Shown: positions 52,236-60,917 of the stretch, in pieces | Layout of the letters: each line of letters starts with the position of its first letter | Position numbering within the stretch: the stretch's first letter is position 1 | NCBI RefSeq assembly: GCF_048553715.1 | Contig: NZ_JBLZNC010000003.1 | Coordinates: 124,001 to 188,000, forward strand | DNA: 64,000 nucleotides | Source: Sagittula sp048553715 | GTDB lineage: Bacteria; Pseudomonadota; Alphaproteobacteria; Rhodobacterales; Rhodobacteraceae | Reading direction: 5' to 3' | Translations under genes and position numbers: made by a program | The notes under the pieces: generated by a model | What the model saw: only the letters and a program-made list of their open reading frames with translations | What the model was told of the DNA's origin: nothing | The model's database searches: none

Positions 52236-52472
52236 TTAGAAGGCGCGGAACGTCAGGGTGGTCAGGGTGCGTTCGATCCCGTCAATATTGAGCAGCTGGT
52301 CGTTGATGTATTTGCCGACGTCGGTGTCTTCGGGGATGTAGAGTTTGACCAGGAGGTCGTATTCGCCGCTGGTGGAATACAGTTCCGAGTGGATCTCGCG
52401 CAGGGCGATGTCGCCAGCAACACGGTATGCGGTGCCGGGCTTGCAGCGGATCTGGATGAAAACACAGGTCAT
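52236..52472 (-). CDS. stand-alone Lrp/AsnC-type ligand-binding (RAM) domain protein
   Basis: This 78-residue protein consists only of the RAM domain of Lrp/AsnC regulators: a beta-alpha-beta-beta-alpha-beta fold visible as TCVFIQIRCKPGTAYRVAGDIA, IHSELYSTSGEYDLLVKLYIPEDTDVGKYI and IDGIERTLTTLTFRAF. The DNA-binding half is absent, and no helix-turn-helix is encoded upstream in frame. Such stand-alone RAM proteins form oligomeric rings, bind amino acids and may modify full Lrp proteins. It is divergent from the SMP-30 gene and upstream of preT on the same strand. The start at 52472 is set by the domain boundary, since the ribosome-binding site is weak. Confidence 0.85.
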   Translation of the reverse strand: MTCVFIQIRCKPGTAYRVAGDIALREIHSELYSTSGEYDLLVKLYIPEDTDVGKYINDQLLNIDGIERTLTTLTFRAF

Positions 52473-52624
52473 TGGAGTCTCGTTTGTCTTTAAGGGCTGG
52501 GCGGGACTAGACCGCAAATTGCGCGACGATGCCAGCGTTGTGACGTCACTGCGGGGCTGCGGCGGGCGGTGGACCTGCGCCGCGTCCCGGTGCAATGTCG
52601 CGCCGCAAGATTTGGGAGGCCGTG

Positions 52625-53476
52625 ATGCGTGATGTGACAATCCTGTCGGACACGAAGTGTATTTTGGGGGAGGGCGCCCTTTGGCACCCTGAACGTCAAA
52701 GTTTTCTGTGGTTCGATATTCTCGGCCACACATTGTTCGAGCATGACGGGACACAGCAGAAACAATGGTTGTTTGATCGTGCCGTGTCGGCGGCTGGATG
52801 GGTGTCCGCGCGTGAGATCATCATCGCCTCTGAACGGGACCTGTTTGTCTTTGACCTTGAGAGCGCGCAGGAACGGCATCTGCTGCCGCTTGAGGCGGAC
52901 AACCTAGTCACGCGGTCCAACGACGGGCGCGCGGATCCCTTTGGCGGGTTCTGGATTGGCACCATGGGCTATCGGTTGGAGCCCGGCGCCGGTGCGATCT
53001 ACCGCTATTGGCGCGGCACATTGCGCAAGATATTCGATGGGCTGACCATTCCCAATGCCATCTGTTTCGCGCCCGATGGCAAGACCGCCTATTTCGCCGA
53101 TACGCCGGAGGGCAGGGTGCAGCGCGTGGCCTTGGACGCCGAAGGCTGGCCTGTCGGCACGCCAGAGGTGCATATCGACACGCGCGCGGAGGGGGTAAAT
53201 CCCGACGGTGCGGTGATTGATGCCGAAGGGCGGTTGTGGACGGCGCAATGGGGCGCGTCGCGGGTGGCGTGCTACGGTGTGGACGGGGCCTTTGTCCGGG
53301 CGGTCAGCCTGCCTGCGGTGCAGGTCAGCTGCCCTGCCTTTGGGGGGCCTGATCTGCGGCGCCTGTTTGTCACCTCTGCGGCCGAGGGGGCAGAAGACGA
53401 CCCCGCTGCAGGCCAGACGTTTTTCACAGATCTTGAGGATGCACAGGGGCGGCCCGAGCCGCAGGTCATTCTGTAA
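52625..53476 (+). CDS. SMP-30/gluconolactonase-family protein
   Basis: This 283-residue six-bladed beta-propeller belongs to the SMP-30/LRE family. Metal-ligand regions are LGEGALWHPERQSFLWFDI (Glu18), TRSNDGRADPFGGFWIGTMG (Asn near 99), GLTIPNAICFAPDGKTAYFADTP (Asn near 147) and NPDGAVIDAEGRLWTAQWG (Asp near 195). Members hydrolyse sugar lactones such as glucono-, L-arabino- or xylonolactone. GGGAGG stands 5 bases before the ATG at 52625, favoured over an ATG ten codons earlier. It overlaps the convergent histidine kinase end by 11 bases. The lactone is unknown. Confidence 0.9.
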   Translation: MRDVTILSDTKCILGEGALWHPERQSFLWFDILGHTLFEHDGTQQKQWLFDRAVSAAGWVSAREIIIASERDLFVFDLESAQERHLLPLEADNLVTRSNDGRADPFGGFWIGTMGYRLEPGAGAIYRYWRGTLRKIFDGLTIPNAICFAPDGKTAYFADTPEGRVQRVALDAEGWPVGTPEVHIDTRAEGVNPDGAVIDAEGRLWTAQWGASRVACYGVDGAFVRAVSLPAVQVSCPAFGGPDLRRLFVTSAAEGAEDDPAAGQTFFTDLEDAQGRPEPQVIL

Positions 53477-56114
53477 GATCGCGCGGGGGGGCCGTAAATC
53501 CCAGATCTTCAAAGCTTTGGCGTGTTTGGTCCCATGTGCCAGCCAGCTGCGGGATCAATGCATCGATCCCGTCGCGATCTGCGTCCCGCACAAGCTGTTG
53601 GCAGGTGCCCAGCAAGGTCGCGAGCTTCATCGCCCCGAATACGCCAGCGGACCCTGCCAGCCGGTGCGCTTCGGCACCAAAGGTCGCGTCTGTTGTATTC
53701 CCGGGCAGGATCAGCGCATTCAGAAACGTGTCTATCTCGGCGGCGAAAGTGGCCAGCGCCTCGGTCAGCCGCTCCGATGGCAGATCCTCGGCCAGTTCTT
53801 CGAGATGGCGCACGTCGATCAGTTGATCGGCCTGTACCTCGGCAAAGGTCACGGCGGAGACCGTCGCGCCCATGGGCGGGAGGGTGCGATCCCGTGATGC
53901 GGGGGGCGACAGCGCCTCGGCTCCGGTGGACAGCGCGCGGGACAGGGTGCGCCGCAGGCTGGTGGTCGTGATCGGTTTGGTCAACACGGTGTGCATGCCC
54001 GCGTCGTGAAAGCTGCGGATCTGGTCGGGCAGGGCGTGCGCCGTGGTGGCCACAATCGGCGTCGCGGCGTTTGCCCCTGCGTTGCCGCGAATGCGCGAGG
54101 CGGCGGTGATGCCGTCCATGCCGGGCATGGAGATGTCCATCAAGATCACATCAAAGGTTTGGCGGCCGGCCAGCTCGACCCCGTCAAACCCGTTTGCTGC
54201 GGTCGTGACCACATGACCGTCCCGCTGCAACATCTGCGAGGCGACCTCGCGGTTGATCGGGTTGTCCTCGATCACGAGTACGTCCAGCGGGGGCGGGATT
54301 TCGGCGTCGGTCTTGCGGGGCAGCGGTGGCAACAGCACCGCGTCGGGCGGGGGGGCCAACGGCAGGCTGAGCCAGAAGACGGACCCGTCGCCCGGCTCGC
54401 TTTCCGCATCAAGCCTGCCACCAAGCGCGCCCGCCAACCGCTGCGAAATGCCCAGTCCCAGCCCGGTGCCCGCACTGCGCCGCTGATAGCTGGAATCCAC
54501 CGTCACAAAGTCATCGAATATCCGGCGCAAGTTGTCCTCGGTGATGCCCACGCCGGTGTCGGTCACGCGGATATCCACATGCTCCAGCCCGGCGGAGCAA
54601 TCCGCCTCGATTGTGACAACGCCATCGCGGGTGAACTTCAGCGCATTTGTCACAAGGTTAAGCAAAATTTGGCGCAAACGCCCGGGGTCGGAATACACAT
54701 TGTGCAAATCGGGGCTGGGCGGGGTCAGCACCAAAGTGTTGCCTTGCGTGCGGGCGAAATCCATCTGGCTCTCGATCAGATCCTCGAGCAGGGTCACCAG
54801 ATCAAAGCGGGTTTTGCGCAGGGTGATCTTGCCCGCATCCATGCGCGAGATGTCCAGCACGTCGTTCACATGGCTCAGCAGCACCTCGCCGGATTGGCGG
54901 ATGATCCGCAGATAGCGCTGGTGTTCGGCGTCCAGCCCCTTGGCCTGAAACAGATCCAAAGTGCCGATGATGCCGTTGAGCGGTGTGCGCATCTCGTGGC
55001 TCATGACAGCCAGCAATTCGGCCATGTGTTTTTCGCCCGCGATGGCACGGTCGCGGGCCTGCTTCAGCGCCTGTTCGTTTTGGACGCGGCTGGTGATGTC
55101 GCGGATAAAGGCCACATAGATCTGCCCGCGGGCCGATTGTGCCTCTGCCAGCGAGATATCAACGGGAAACAGCGAGCCGTCTTTGTGTCGGGCTTCGAGC
55201 TGGATGATGCCCTTGCCGATAATGCGGCCGGACCCCGTGATATTCATGCGTTCCAGCCCGCTGCGATGCTGCTTGGCGAAATGGGCGGGGACGATCAGAT
55301 GGGCCATGTCGGCGCCAATCGCCTCTGCCCGCGCAAAGCCGAAAATCCGTTCCGCCGCGCCGTTCCATTCAATCACACGCCCGTCGCTGTCGATGGCCAC
55401 AACCGCATCCAGCGATGTGGCAATGATGGTTTCGGTGCGTTCGCGTGTCTCGCGGTGTTCGCGGGCCTCTTCGGCGCGTTGGCTGGCAAGACGTAGCACG
55501 GCCAGCATCAACAAAAGCAACAGGCCCAGCAGTCCAAGACCGGTCACGCCGATCGACAGCAGCATTTCGCTGATGTCGCGGCGGCGCAGATCGCGCTGTG
55601 CAGCGAACAGGTTGACCCCGTCGAGCGCGAGCTCTCTCAGGTCGCGCCGCACCAATGTGGCATCGTTGTAGAACTGGTCCAATTCGGCCTGCAACTGCGT
55701 GGAGGGGCCGTCGATCACAGGGGTCCATTTTGCGCGGAAATCTGCGGTGTCGCGCACCAGTTTTTGCGCGCTTGGCTGCGCGCGGAGGTTTTCGATCACC
55801 TCGGATGAGGTGATCGTGTCGATCCGGCTGTAGAGAACGTCAAATCGCAGGCGCACCAGCGAAAGCGCGGCATTGTCCGGCGGGTCCATGCGCGCATGCA
55901 AAATCGCAAGCTGCAGGTCCATAACTTCGGTTTCAGCTTGGCTCAGCGTCCATTGCACGTTCTCCGTGGCCGAGGCGCTGAGCAGGCGAAGCTGCGCGCG
56001 CACTTCCAGCCCCAGCACCGTGATCACGCCCAGCAAGGACACAATCACCCAAGCGATCACAAACCGGCGCAGGCCGGAATTGGCGGTGTGGCTGGAGGAC
56101 AACAAACGGCTCAT
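53466..56114 (-). CDS. hybrid sensor histidine kinase (PAS-HisKA-HATPase-REC-HPt)
   Basis: This 882-residue membrane sensor has TM1 at about 18-37, a helical periplasmic domain of about 140 residues, and TM2 at about 185-210. A PAS domain follows at about 225-345, then HisKA with phosphoacceptor His373 in MSHEMRTPLNGIIG, HATPase (N-box NLVTNALKFT at 487-496, G-box DTGVGITEDN), a receiver with Asp660 (VILMDISMPGMDGI) and a C-terminal HPt with His817 in HRLAGSAG. This is a full phosphorelay chain. It follows the small molybdopterin-fold protein (60 bases) and is divergent from a LuxR-type regulator, a likely relay output. The ATG at 56114 was preferred to a GTG at 56150; neither has a strong ribosome-binding site. 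Confidence 0.93.
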   Translation of the reverse strand: MSRLLSSSHTANSGLRRFVIAWVIVSLLGVITVLGLEVRAQLRLLSASATENVQWTLSQAETEVMDLQLAILHARMDPPDNAALSLVRLRFDVLYSRIDTITSSEVIENLRAQPSAQKLVRDTADFRAKWTPVIDGPSTQLQAELDQFYNDATLVRRDLRELALDGVNLFAAQRDLRRRDISEMLLSIGVTGLGLLGLLLLLMLAVLRLASQRAEEAREHRETRERTETIIATSLDAVVAIDSDGRVIEWNGAAERIFGFARAEAIGADMAHLIVPAHFAKQHRSGLERMNITGSGRIIGKGIIQLEARHKDGSLFPVDISLAEAQSARGQIYVAFIRDITSRVQNEQALKQARDRAIAGEKHMAELLAVMSHEMRTPLNGIIGTLDLFQAKGLDAEHQRYLRIIRQSGEVLLSHVNDVLDISRMDAGKITLRKTRFDLVTLLEDLIESQMDFARTQGNTLVLTPPSPDLHNVYSDPGRLRQILLNLVTNALKFTRDGVVTIEADCSAGLEHVDIRVTDTGVGITEDNLRRIFDDFVTVDSSYQRRSAGTGLGLGISQRLAGALGGRLDAESEPGDGSVFWLSLPLAPPPDAVLLPPLPRKTDAEIPPPLDVLVIEDNPINREVASQMLQRDGHVVTTAANGFDGVELAGRQTFDVILMDISMPGMDGITAASRIRGNAGANAATPIVATTAHALPDQIRSFHDAGMHTVLTKPITTTSLRRTLSRALSTGAEALSPPASRDRTLPPMGATVSAVTFAEVQADQLIDVRHLEELAEDLPSERLTEALATFAAEIDTFLNALILPGNTTDATFGAEAHRLAGSAGVFGAMKLATLLGTCQQLVRDADRDGIDALIPQLAGTWDQTRQSFEDLGFTAPPRDLTE

Positions 56115-56174
56115 GGGCGCTGTGGTATCACGCTGTTTCCTGCCGGTCACCGCGCAAACCGATATGGCCGGAGC

Positions 56175-56693
56175 TTAGGGCAGAATATCGATGCTGTTGA
56201 GCTGCCAGATGCTGCGGGTGTGGTAGATTTCGGTGCGGAACTTGGCATCCATGTCAAAAGGGTAGACCACCCAGATCGGGCCTTTGTCGCGCACTTGCAT
56301 GGGCGCACCATCGCGGTCGATGGCCAACAGGGCAAGATCATCGGCCGCGTCGGAGTAGGGGATATCCACCGAATACCCGTTCAGGGCATTGGCGCGCAGG
56401 GTTCCGCCAGTAACGCCCAGCCGGTCCAGCAGCGTCTTCAGGGGGACGCCTGTGAATGTCAGCTGCCCGTTGGTCCAGATTGTGCCGGTCACCAGCTCTC
56501 GCAAACCCAGATCGCGTAGCATCTCACGATCGAATTCCGCAGCATCGTCGGCATTTGTCACATCCAGATCACCGCGCACCGTCAAAATGACGTCTCCGGA
56601 GGGGGCAGGCAAAGGCTGCGCCGCCGCCAAAGTTCCGATCAAAAGGAAGGCGGATAAAAAGCCGTAGGTGACACAGAGTAGGACCTTTTTCAC
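56175..56693 (-). CDS. periplasmic molybdopterin-oxidoreductase-fold protein, probable sensor partner
   Basis: This 172-residue protein has a signal peptide (KKVLLCVTYGFLSAFLLIGTLAAAQ) and one small domain with the SUOX/oxidoreductase-molybdopterin fold: ELVTGTIWTNGQLTFTGVPLKTLLDRLGV (about 80-108), ALNGYSVDIPYSD and WVVYPFD. The cysteine that binds molybdenum in catalytic members is not seen in the domain, and the protein is far shorter than enzymes of that family, so a catalytic role is doubtful. It is encoded immediately before a hybrid histidine kinase, which suggests that it works as a periplasmic ligand-binding subunit for the kinase. A GTG at 56693 with GGAG nine bases upstream was chosen; an open frame extends to 56783. 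Confidence 0.78.
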   Translation of the reverse strand: MKKVLLCVTYGFLSAFLLIGTLAAAQPLPAPSGDVILTVRGDLDVTNADDAAEFDREMLRDLGLRELVTGTIWTNGQLTFTGVPLKTLLDRLGVTGGTLRANALNGYSVDIPYSDAADDLALLAIDRDGAPMQVRDKGPIWVVYPFDMDAKFRTEIYHTRSIWQLNSIDILP

Positions 56694-56797
56694 GACGAAG
56701 CGCTCCGTTAAATGGTTTGTTGACCGGTAAATAATGCCAATTTTAGGGTATTTGACGCTGGTTAGAAACAGTAGTTGGTGCAAATCTGCGTGTTCAA

Positions 56798-56823
56798 ACG
56801 TATATAAGTTGCAAAATATACGT
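56798..56823. promoter_or_regulatory. inverted repeat in the divergent kinase/response-regulator gap
   Basis: ACGTATAT (56798-56805) and ATATACGT (56816-56823) are perfect 8-bp inverted arms 10 bases apart. They lie in the AT-rich 358-base gap between the molybdopterin-fold gene and the LuxR-type regulator. The spacing suits a dimeric regulator on the DNA. The rest of the gap has no gene that I can see. Confidence 0.5.
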
Positions 56824-57051
56824 CTGGTTTGCTCGCGTTAAAAATGTATTGTTATCGCGGAAATGCGTTTTTTGCGTGTGGCTAGGTTTACCAGTTACGA
56901 TTTAAGCATTTATAAAAAGTGTCTTAACATTCTTGAGCCATAGAGCAGGTCGGAATTGATCCGGCTTGGCGTAACTGTGTCGGGCGATCAACGTCCGCGA
57001 CCGGCCTTGGGCTTTGCGGCCCTTGGCAACTGAAACGAAAGGACGACCGCA

Positions 57052-57654
57052 ATGCGCATACTTGTGGCGGACGATCATGATCTGGTGCGTGAAACCATTG
57101 CGGCGTTTCTCGACGGGGGGGATGTGGACGAGGTGCAAACCGTCGCCACATTGGACGAAGCCTTGCGGGTGACAAGCCTGTCGGGCAGCTTTGATCTTGT
57201 TTTGTTGGACTACAACATGCCCGGCATGAATGGTCTGGAGGGGCTGGCGCGTATGCGCGAGGCCAACGAGGGCCGTCCGGTTGCGATCCTGTCGGGCAGC
57301 GCATCGCGTGACGTGGCAGATGCGGCGCTGAAATCCGGCGCGCAGGGGTTCATCCCCAAAACGCTGAGCGCACGGTCGCTTTTGACCGCAGCGCGGTTCA
57401 TGGCAGCGGGGGAGATCTACGCGCCAGTCGATTTCATGCAAAAGGCGGGTACGGGCGAGGGCGGTGCATTGACCCGTCGCGAGCTGGAGGTGCTGCGCGG
57501 CATTTGCGAGGGCAAATCCAACAAGGAAATCGCGCGGGATCTGGAACTGCAGGAGGTCACGGTCAAACTGCATGTCAAAACGCTGTCGCGTAAACTGGAG
57601 GCGCGCAACCGCACCCATGCGGCCATGATCGCACGGGATCGGGGATTGGCGTAA
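57052..57654 (+). CDS. LuxR/NarL-family response regulator
   Basis: This 200-residue response regulator has a receiver domain with acidic pocket Asp7-Asp8, phosphoacceptor Asp53 in VLLDYNMPGMNG, conserved Ser82 and Lys103. A LuxR-type helix-turn-helix follows at about 138-195 (LTRRELEVLRGICEGKSNKEIARDLELQEVTVKLHVKTLSRKLEARNRTHA). It is divergent from the sensor set that ends in an HPt domain, so it is the most likely acceptor of that relay. AACGAAAGGACGACCGCA precedes the ATG. A REP element lies seven bases after its stop. Confidence 0.93.
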   Translation: MRILVADDHDLVRETIAAFLDGGDVDEVQTVATLDEALRVTSLSGSFDLVLLDYNMPGMNGLEGLARMREANEGRPVAILSGSASRDVADAALKSGAQGFIPKTLSARSLLTAARFMAAGEIYAPVDFMQKAGTGEGGALTRRELEVLRGICEGKSNKEIARDLELQEVTVKLHVKTLSRKLEARNRTHAAMIARDRGLA

Positions 57655-57661
57655 CGGCGCA

Positions 57662-57684
57662 GGTGGGGTGAAACCCCACCCTAC
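57662..57684 (-). repeat. REP-like palindrome between the response regulator and DUF3253 gene
   Basis: On the minus strand this 23-base element starts GTAG and continues as an 8-bp stem (GGTGGGGT / ACCCCACC) around TTC. It has the same plan and length as the REPs at 11055 and 11335, with paired changes at stem positions 7/21 and 12/16. The TAG of its head is the stop codon of the DUF3253 gene. Confidence 0.8.
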
Positions 57685-57935
57685 GAAGCGTCGGATTTCA
57701 GTGACAAACGGATCGGACCATGGGCCGCCGCTGCATCGACAGGGCGGCCTTTTTGTGTGGCAACCAGCGACAGGCTTGTCGATAGAACGCGCACCCGAGG
57801 CATCAAAGGACGCCAGTCATCGGATAGGGCGCGGGCGACTTCTGACGGGCAGAAGGTCTTGGGCGCGCGGGCGCCGGCCAGCCGCATCAGGGCGGCAGTG
57901 ATCTCTGTGTCGGATGGATTGGACATGCCGCTCAT
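57681..57935 (-). CDS. DUF3253 domain protein
   Basis: This 84-residue small protein matches the DUF3253 family. The core is RAPKTFCPSEVARALSDDWRPLMPRVRVLSTSLSLVATQKGRPVDAAAAHGPIRLSL, a predicted winged-helix-like fold with the conserved FCPSEVAR and TQKGRPVD segments. Function is unknown. ATG codons at 57935 and 57926 are possible. The stop codon lies within the head of a REP element, so the last few residues (KSDAS) may have been altered by the REP insertion. It lies upstream of nothing on its strand except the REP, and 51 bases downstream of the ileS end. Confidence 0.82.
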   Translation of the reverse strand: MSGMSNPSDTEITAALMRLAGARAPKTFCPSEVARALSDDWRPLMPRVRVLSTSLSLVATQKGRPVDAAAAHGPIRLSLKSDAS

Positions 57936-57950
57936 CTAGTGCAGCAGAGG

Positions 57951-57980
57951 CAAAAGCAACGGGGCCCCGCAGGGCCCCGT
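57951..57980 (-). terminator. intrinsic terminator of ileS
   Basis: ACGGGGCCC and GGGCCCCGT are perfect 9-bp arms at 57959-57980 around CGCA. On the minus strand the stem is followed by TGCTTTTG. It lies 7 bases beyond the ileS stop. Confidence 0.85.
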
Positions 57981-57986
57981 GATGTC

Positions 57987-60917
57987 TTATCCCAATGCCG
58001 CGTCACAGCGGGCGCAGGTGGCGGGGTGGTCATGGGTTCCCACGTCCGGCAGGATCTTCCAGCAGCGCTGGCATTTCTCGCCTTCTGCCTTGGCAAAGAC
58101 CACCGCGATTTCCGGCACTTCGGGCAGGCGGTAAGCTGCCTCAGGCGCGGGATCGCCCGTCAGGGTGATGTCCGAGGTGATGCAAACGTCATCAAAGGCC
58201 ACGGTCCCGAGCGCGGCCAGCATGTCCGCGTCGGACACATGCACCAGCGGCGCGGCCTCGAGCGAGGCGCCGATGACCTTATCCGTGCGCTGCACCTCCA
58301 GCGCGGCGGTCACGGCACGACGGGCGCGGCGCACCATCTGCCACTTGGCGGCCAGATCGGCGTTGACCCATTCGGCGGGTGTTTCCGGCATGTCCTGCAG
58401 ATGAACCGAGGAATCATCACCCGGGAAACGCTCCAACCAGACCTCTTCCATAGTGAAGGGCAGGATCGGCGCCAGCCATGTCACCAGCCGGTGGAACAGC
58501 AGGTCCATGACAGTGCGCGCAGCGCGACGGCGCGCGGTGTCGCCATCGCAGTAGAGCGCATCCTTGCGGATATCAAAGTAGAAGGCCGACAGTTCCAGCG
58601 TGCAGAAGTGGAACACCTTCGAGAACACGTCCTGGAAATCATAGGCGGCGTAGCCGGCGCGCACCTCCGCATCCAGTTCGGTCAGACGGTGCAGCACGTA
58701 TTGCTCCAGCTCGGGCATGTCTGCGACGGCTGTGCGCTGATCTTCGGAGAAGTGGCTGACCGCGCCCAGCATATAGCGCAGGGTGTTGCGCAAGCGGCGG
58801 TAGCTGTCGGCCACGTTTTTCAGGATCTCCGGCCCGATGCGCTGATCGGCGGTGTAATCGGTCTGTGCCACCCAAAGGCGCAGGATATCCGCGCCGTATT
58901 GCTTCACCACCGTCTCGGGGACGATGGTGTTGCCGAGCGATTTGGACATCTTGTTGCCCTTCTCGTCCAGCGTAAAGCCGTGGGTGACCACGTTGCGATA
59001 GGGTGCGCGGCCTGTGGTGCCGACGGATTGCAGCAGGGAGGAATGGAACCAGCCACGGTGCTGGTCGGTGCCTTCCATGTAGACATCCGCAATGCCATCG
59101 GCGGTGCCGTCCTCGCGGTCGCGCAGCACAAAGGCGTGAGTCGAGCCGCTGTCGAACCACACGTCCAGCACGTCAAACACCTGGATATAGTCGTCAGGGT
59201 TGGCGGCATCCCCGATAAAGCGCTCCTTCGCGCCTTTGGCGTACCACGCATCTGCGCCCTCGGCCTCGAACGCTTCGTTGATCCGGGCGTTGACGGCAGC
59301 GTCGCGCAGCAGGAAATCCGGGTCGGTGGGCAGGGTGTCTTTCTTGGTAAAACATGTCAGCGGCACGCCCCATGCGCGCTGGCGCGACAAAACCCAGTCG
59401 GGGCGTGCTTCCATCATGGAATGCAGACGGTTGCGGCCCGATTGCGGCGTCCATTTCACCTGATCGATACAGGTGAGCGCACGGTCGCGGATGGTTTTTC
59501 CGTTCTGGTCCTGACCGTCGTTGACATCACGGTCGATGGCGGCGAACCACTGCGGCGTGTTGCGGTAGATCACCGGCGCTTTGGAGCGCCACGAATGCGG
59601 ATAGCTGTGCTGCATGCGGCCTCGGGCGATCAGCCCGCCAACCGAGACCAGCTTGTCGATAACGGCGGTGTTGGCTTTGCCTTCTTTGCCTTTGTGGTCG
59701 AACACCCGCAGCCCCGCGAACAGCGGCACATGCGGCAGGAATTCCGATTCCTCGCCCACGTTGTGGGTCATGCGGTCGATCCAGTTGCGCGCCACGAAAC
59801 ATTCGTAGTCTTCCTGACCGTGGCTGGGGGCGGTGTGGACAAAGCCCGTGCCCGCGTCGTCGGTCACATGAGCGCCGTCGATCATCGGAACGTCGTAGTC
59901 CCAGAAGCCGTCTGCGCCCTCGATCCCGCGGAAGGGGTGAGCAAGGGTCAGCGCGCCCAGTTCATCGGCGGACACGTCGCGCACCCGCTTGAACTGGCCC
60001 TCTTCCAGACGCGCCTTTGTCAGCACCTCTTGTGCGAGGGTGTCCGCAAGGATGTAGGTGTCACCCACCGAGACCCATGATTCCTCCGGCGTGCCGGTGA
60101 CTTCGTACAGGCCGTAGGCAATGCCCGGACCGTAAGCCACGGCCTTGTTCGACGGGATCGTCCAGGGGGTGGTGGTCCAGATCACGACATGGGCATCGCC
60201 CAAGGTGTCAGAGCCTGCAACAATACGGAAGGGCACCCAGATCGTGTGGGATTTGTGGTCGTGGTACTCGATCTCCGCCTCGGCCAGCGCGGTCTTTTCC
60301 ACCGGCGACCACATCACGGGCTTCGATCCCTGATACAGCGTGCCGTTCATCAGGAACTTCTGGAACTCCTCGGCGATCACACGTTCGGCGTGGAAGTTCA
60401 TCGTCAGGTAGGGATCGTCCCAATTGCCGGTGATGCCGAGGCGTTTGAATTCCTCGCGCTGGATGTCGACCCAGCCTTCGGCGAACTTGCGGCATTCCTG
60501 ACGGAAATCGACCACGTCGACCTCGTCCTTATTGCGGCCTTTCTTGCGGTACTGCTCTTCGATCTTCCATTCGATGGGCAGGCCGTGACAGTCCCAACCC
60601 GGCACATACCGCGCGTCAAAGCCCATCATCTGGTGCGAGCGCACGATCATGTCCTTGATCGTCTTGTTCAGCGCGTGGCCGATGTGCAGGTGGCCGTTGG
60701 CGTAAGGCGGGCCGTCATGCAGGGTAAAGGGCTTGCGGCTGCCGTCGCGGGCCTTGTCGCGCAGCTTGCCGTAGACGTCGATCTGCTCCCAACGGGCCAG
60801 CCAGCCGGGTTCGCGTTTGGGCAGGCCCGCGCGCATCGGGAAATCGGTCTGCGGCAGAGCAAGCGTGTCTTTGTATTCAGGTGTATTGGCGGTGGTGTCG
60901 GGCGTGTCGGCGCACAT
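57987..60917 (-). CDS. ileS: isoleucyl-tRNA synthetase
   Basis: This 976-residue class I synthetase charges tRNA-Ile. The HIGH motif is in DGPPYANGHLHIGHALNKTIKDMIVRS, and GWDCHGLPIEWKIE follows. The CP1 editing domain includes VIWTTTPWTIPSNKAVAYGPG and TDDAGTGFVHTAPSHGQEDY. The KMSKS motif is in LDEKGNKMSKSLGNTI. A C-terminal zinc finger is formed by CQRCWK and CARC. Length and the zinc finger show the bacterial type. I chose the ATG at 60917, which has AGGACG about 9 bases upstream; a TTG at 60938 would add seven residues. Confidence 0.97.
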   Translation of the reverse strand: MCADTPDTTANTPEYKDTLALPQTDFPMRAGLPKREPGWLARWEQIDVYGKLRDKARDGSRKPFTLHDGPPYANGHLHIGHALNKTIKDMIVRSHQMMGFDARYVPGWDCHGLPIEWKIEEQYRKKGRNKDEVDVVDFRQECRKFAEGWVDIQREEFKRLGITGNWDDPYLTMNFHAERVIAEEFQKFLMNGTLYQGSKPVMWSPVEKTALAEAEIEYHDHKSHTIWVPFRIVAGSDTLGDAHVVIWTTTPWTIPSNKAVAYGPGIAYGLYEVTGTPEESWVSVGDTYILADTLAQEVLTKARLEEGQFKRVRDVSADELGALTLAHPFRGIEGADGFWDYDVPMIDGAHVTDDAGTGFVHTAPSHGQEDYECFVARNWIDRMTHNVGEESEFLPHVPLFAGLRVFDHKGKEGKANTAVIDKLVSVGGLIARGRMQHSYPHSWRSKAPVIYRNTPQWFAAIDRDVNDGQDQNGKTIRDRALTCIDQVKWTPQSGRNRLHSMMEARPDWVLSRQRAWGVPLTCFTKKDTLPTDPDFLLRDAAVNARINEAFEAEGADAWYAKGAKERFIGDAANPDDYIQVFDVLDVWFDSGSTHAFVLRDREDGTADGIADVYMEGTDQHRGWFHSSLLQSVGTTGRAPYRNVVTHGFTLDEKGNKMSKSLGNTIVPETVVKQYGADILRLWVAQTDYTADQRIGPEILKNVADSYRRLRNTLRYMLGAVSHFSEDQRTAVADMPELEQYVLHRLTELDAEVRAGYAAYDFQDVFSKVFHFCTLELSAFYFDIRKDALYCDGDTARRRAARTVMDLLFHRLVTWLAPILPFTMEEVWLERFPGDDSSVHLQDMPETPAEWVNADLAAKWQMVRRARRAVTAALEVQRTDKVIGASLEAAPLVHVSDADMLAALGTVAFDDVCITSDITLTGDPAPEAAYRLPEVPEIAVVFAKAEGEKCQRCWKILPDVGTHDHPATCARCDAALG

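Noticed and set aside
56744..56760. TTTAGGGTATTTGACGC as a seventh copy of the dispersed box
   Set aside because: Only the TATTTG core matches; the CCAAGAAAAA half of the box is absent.
57939..60080. Plus-strand open frame opposite ileS
   Set aside because: Antisense to a fully conserved synthetase; no domain or ribosome-binding site.
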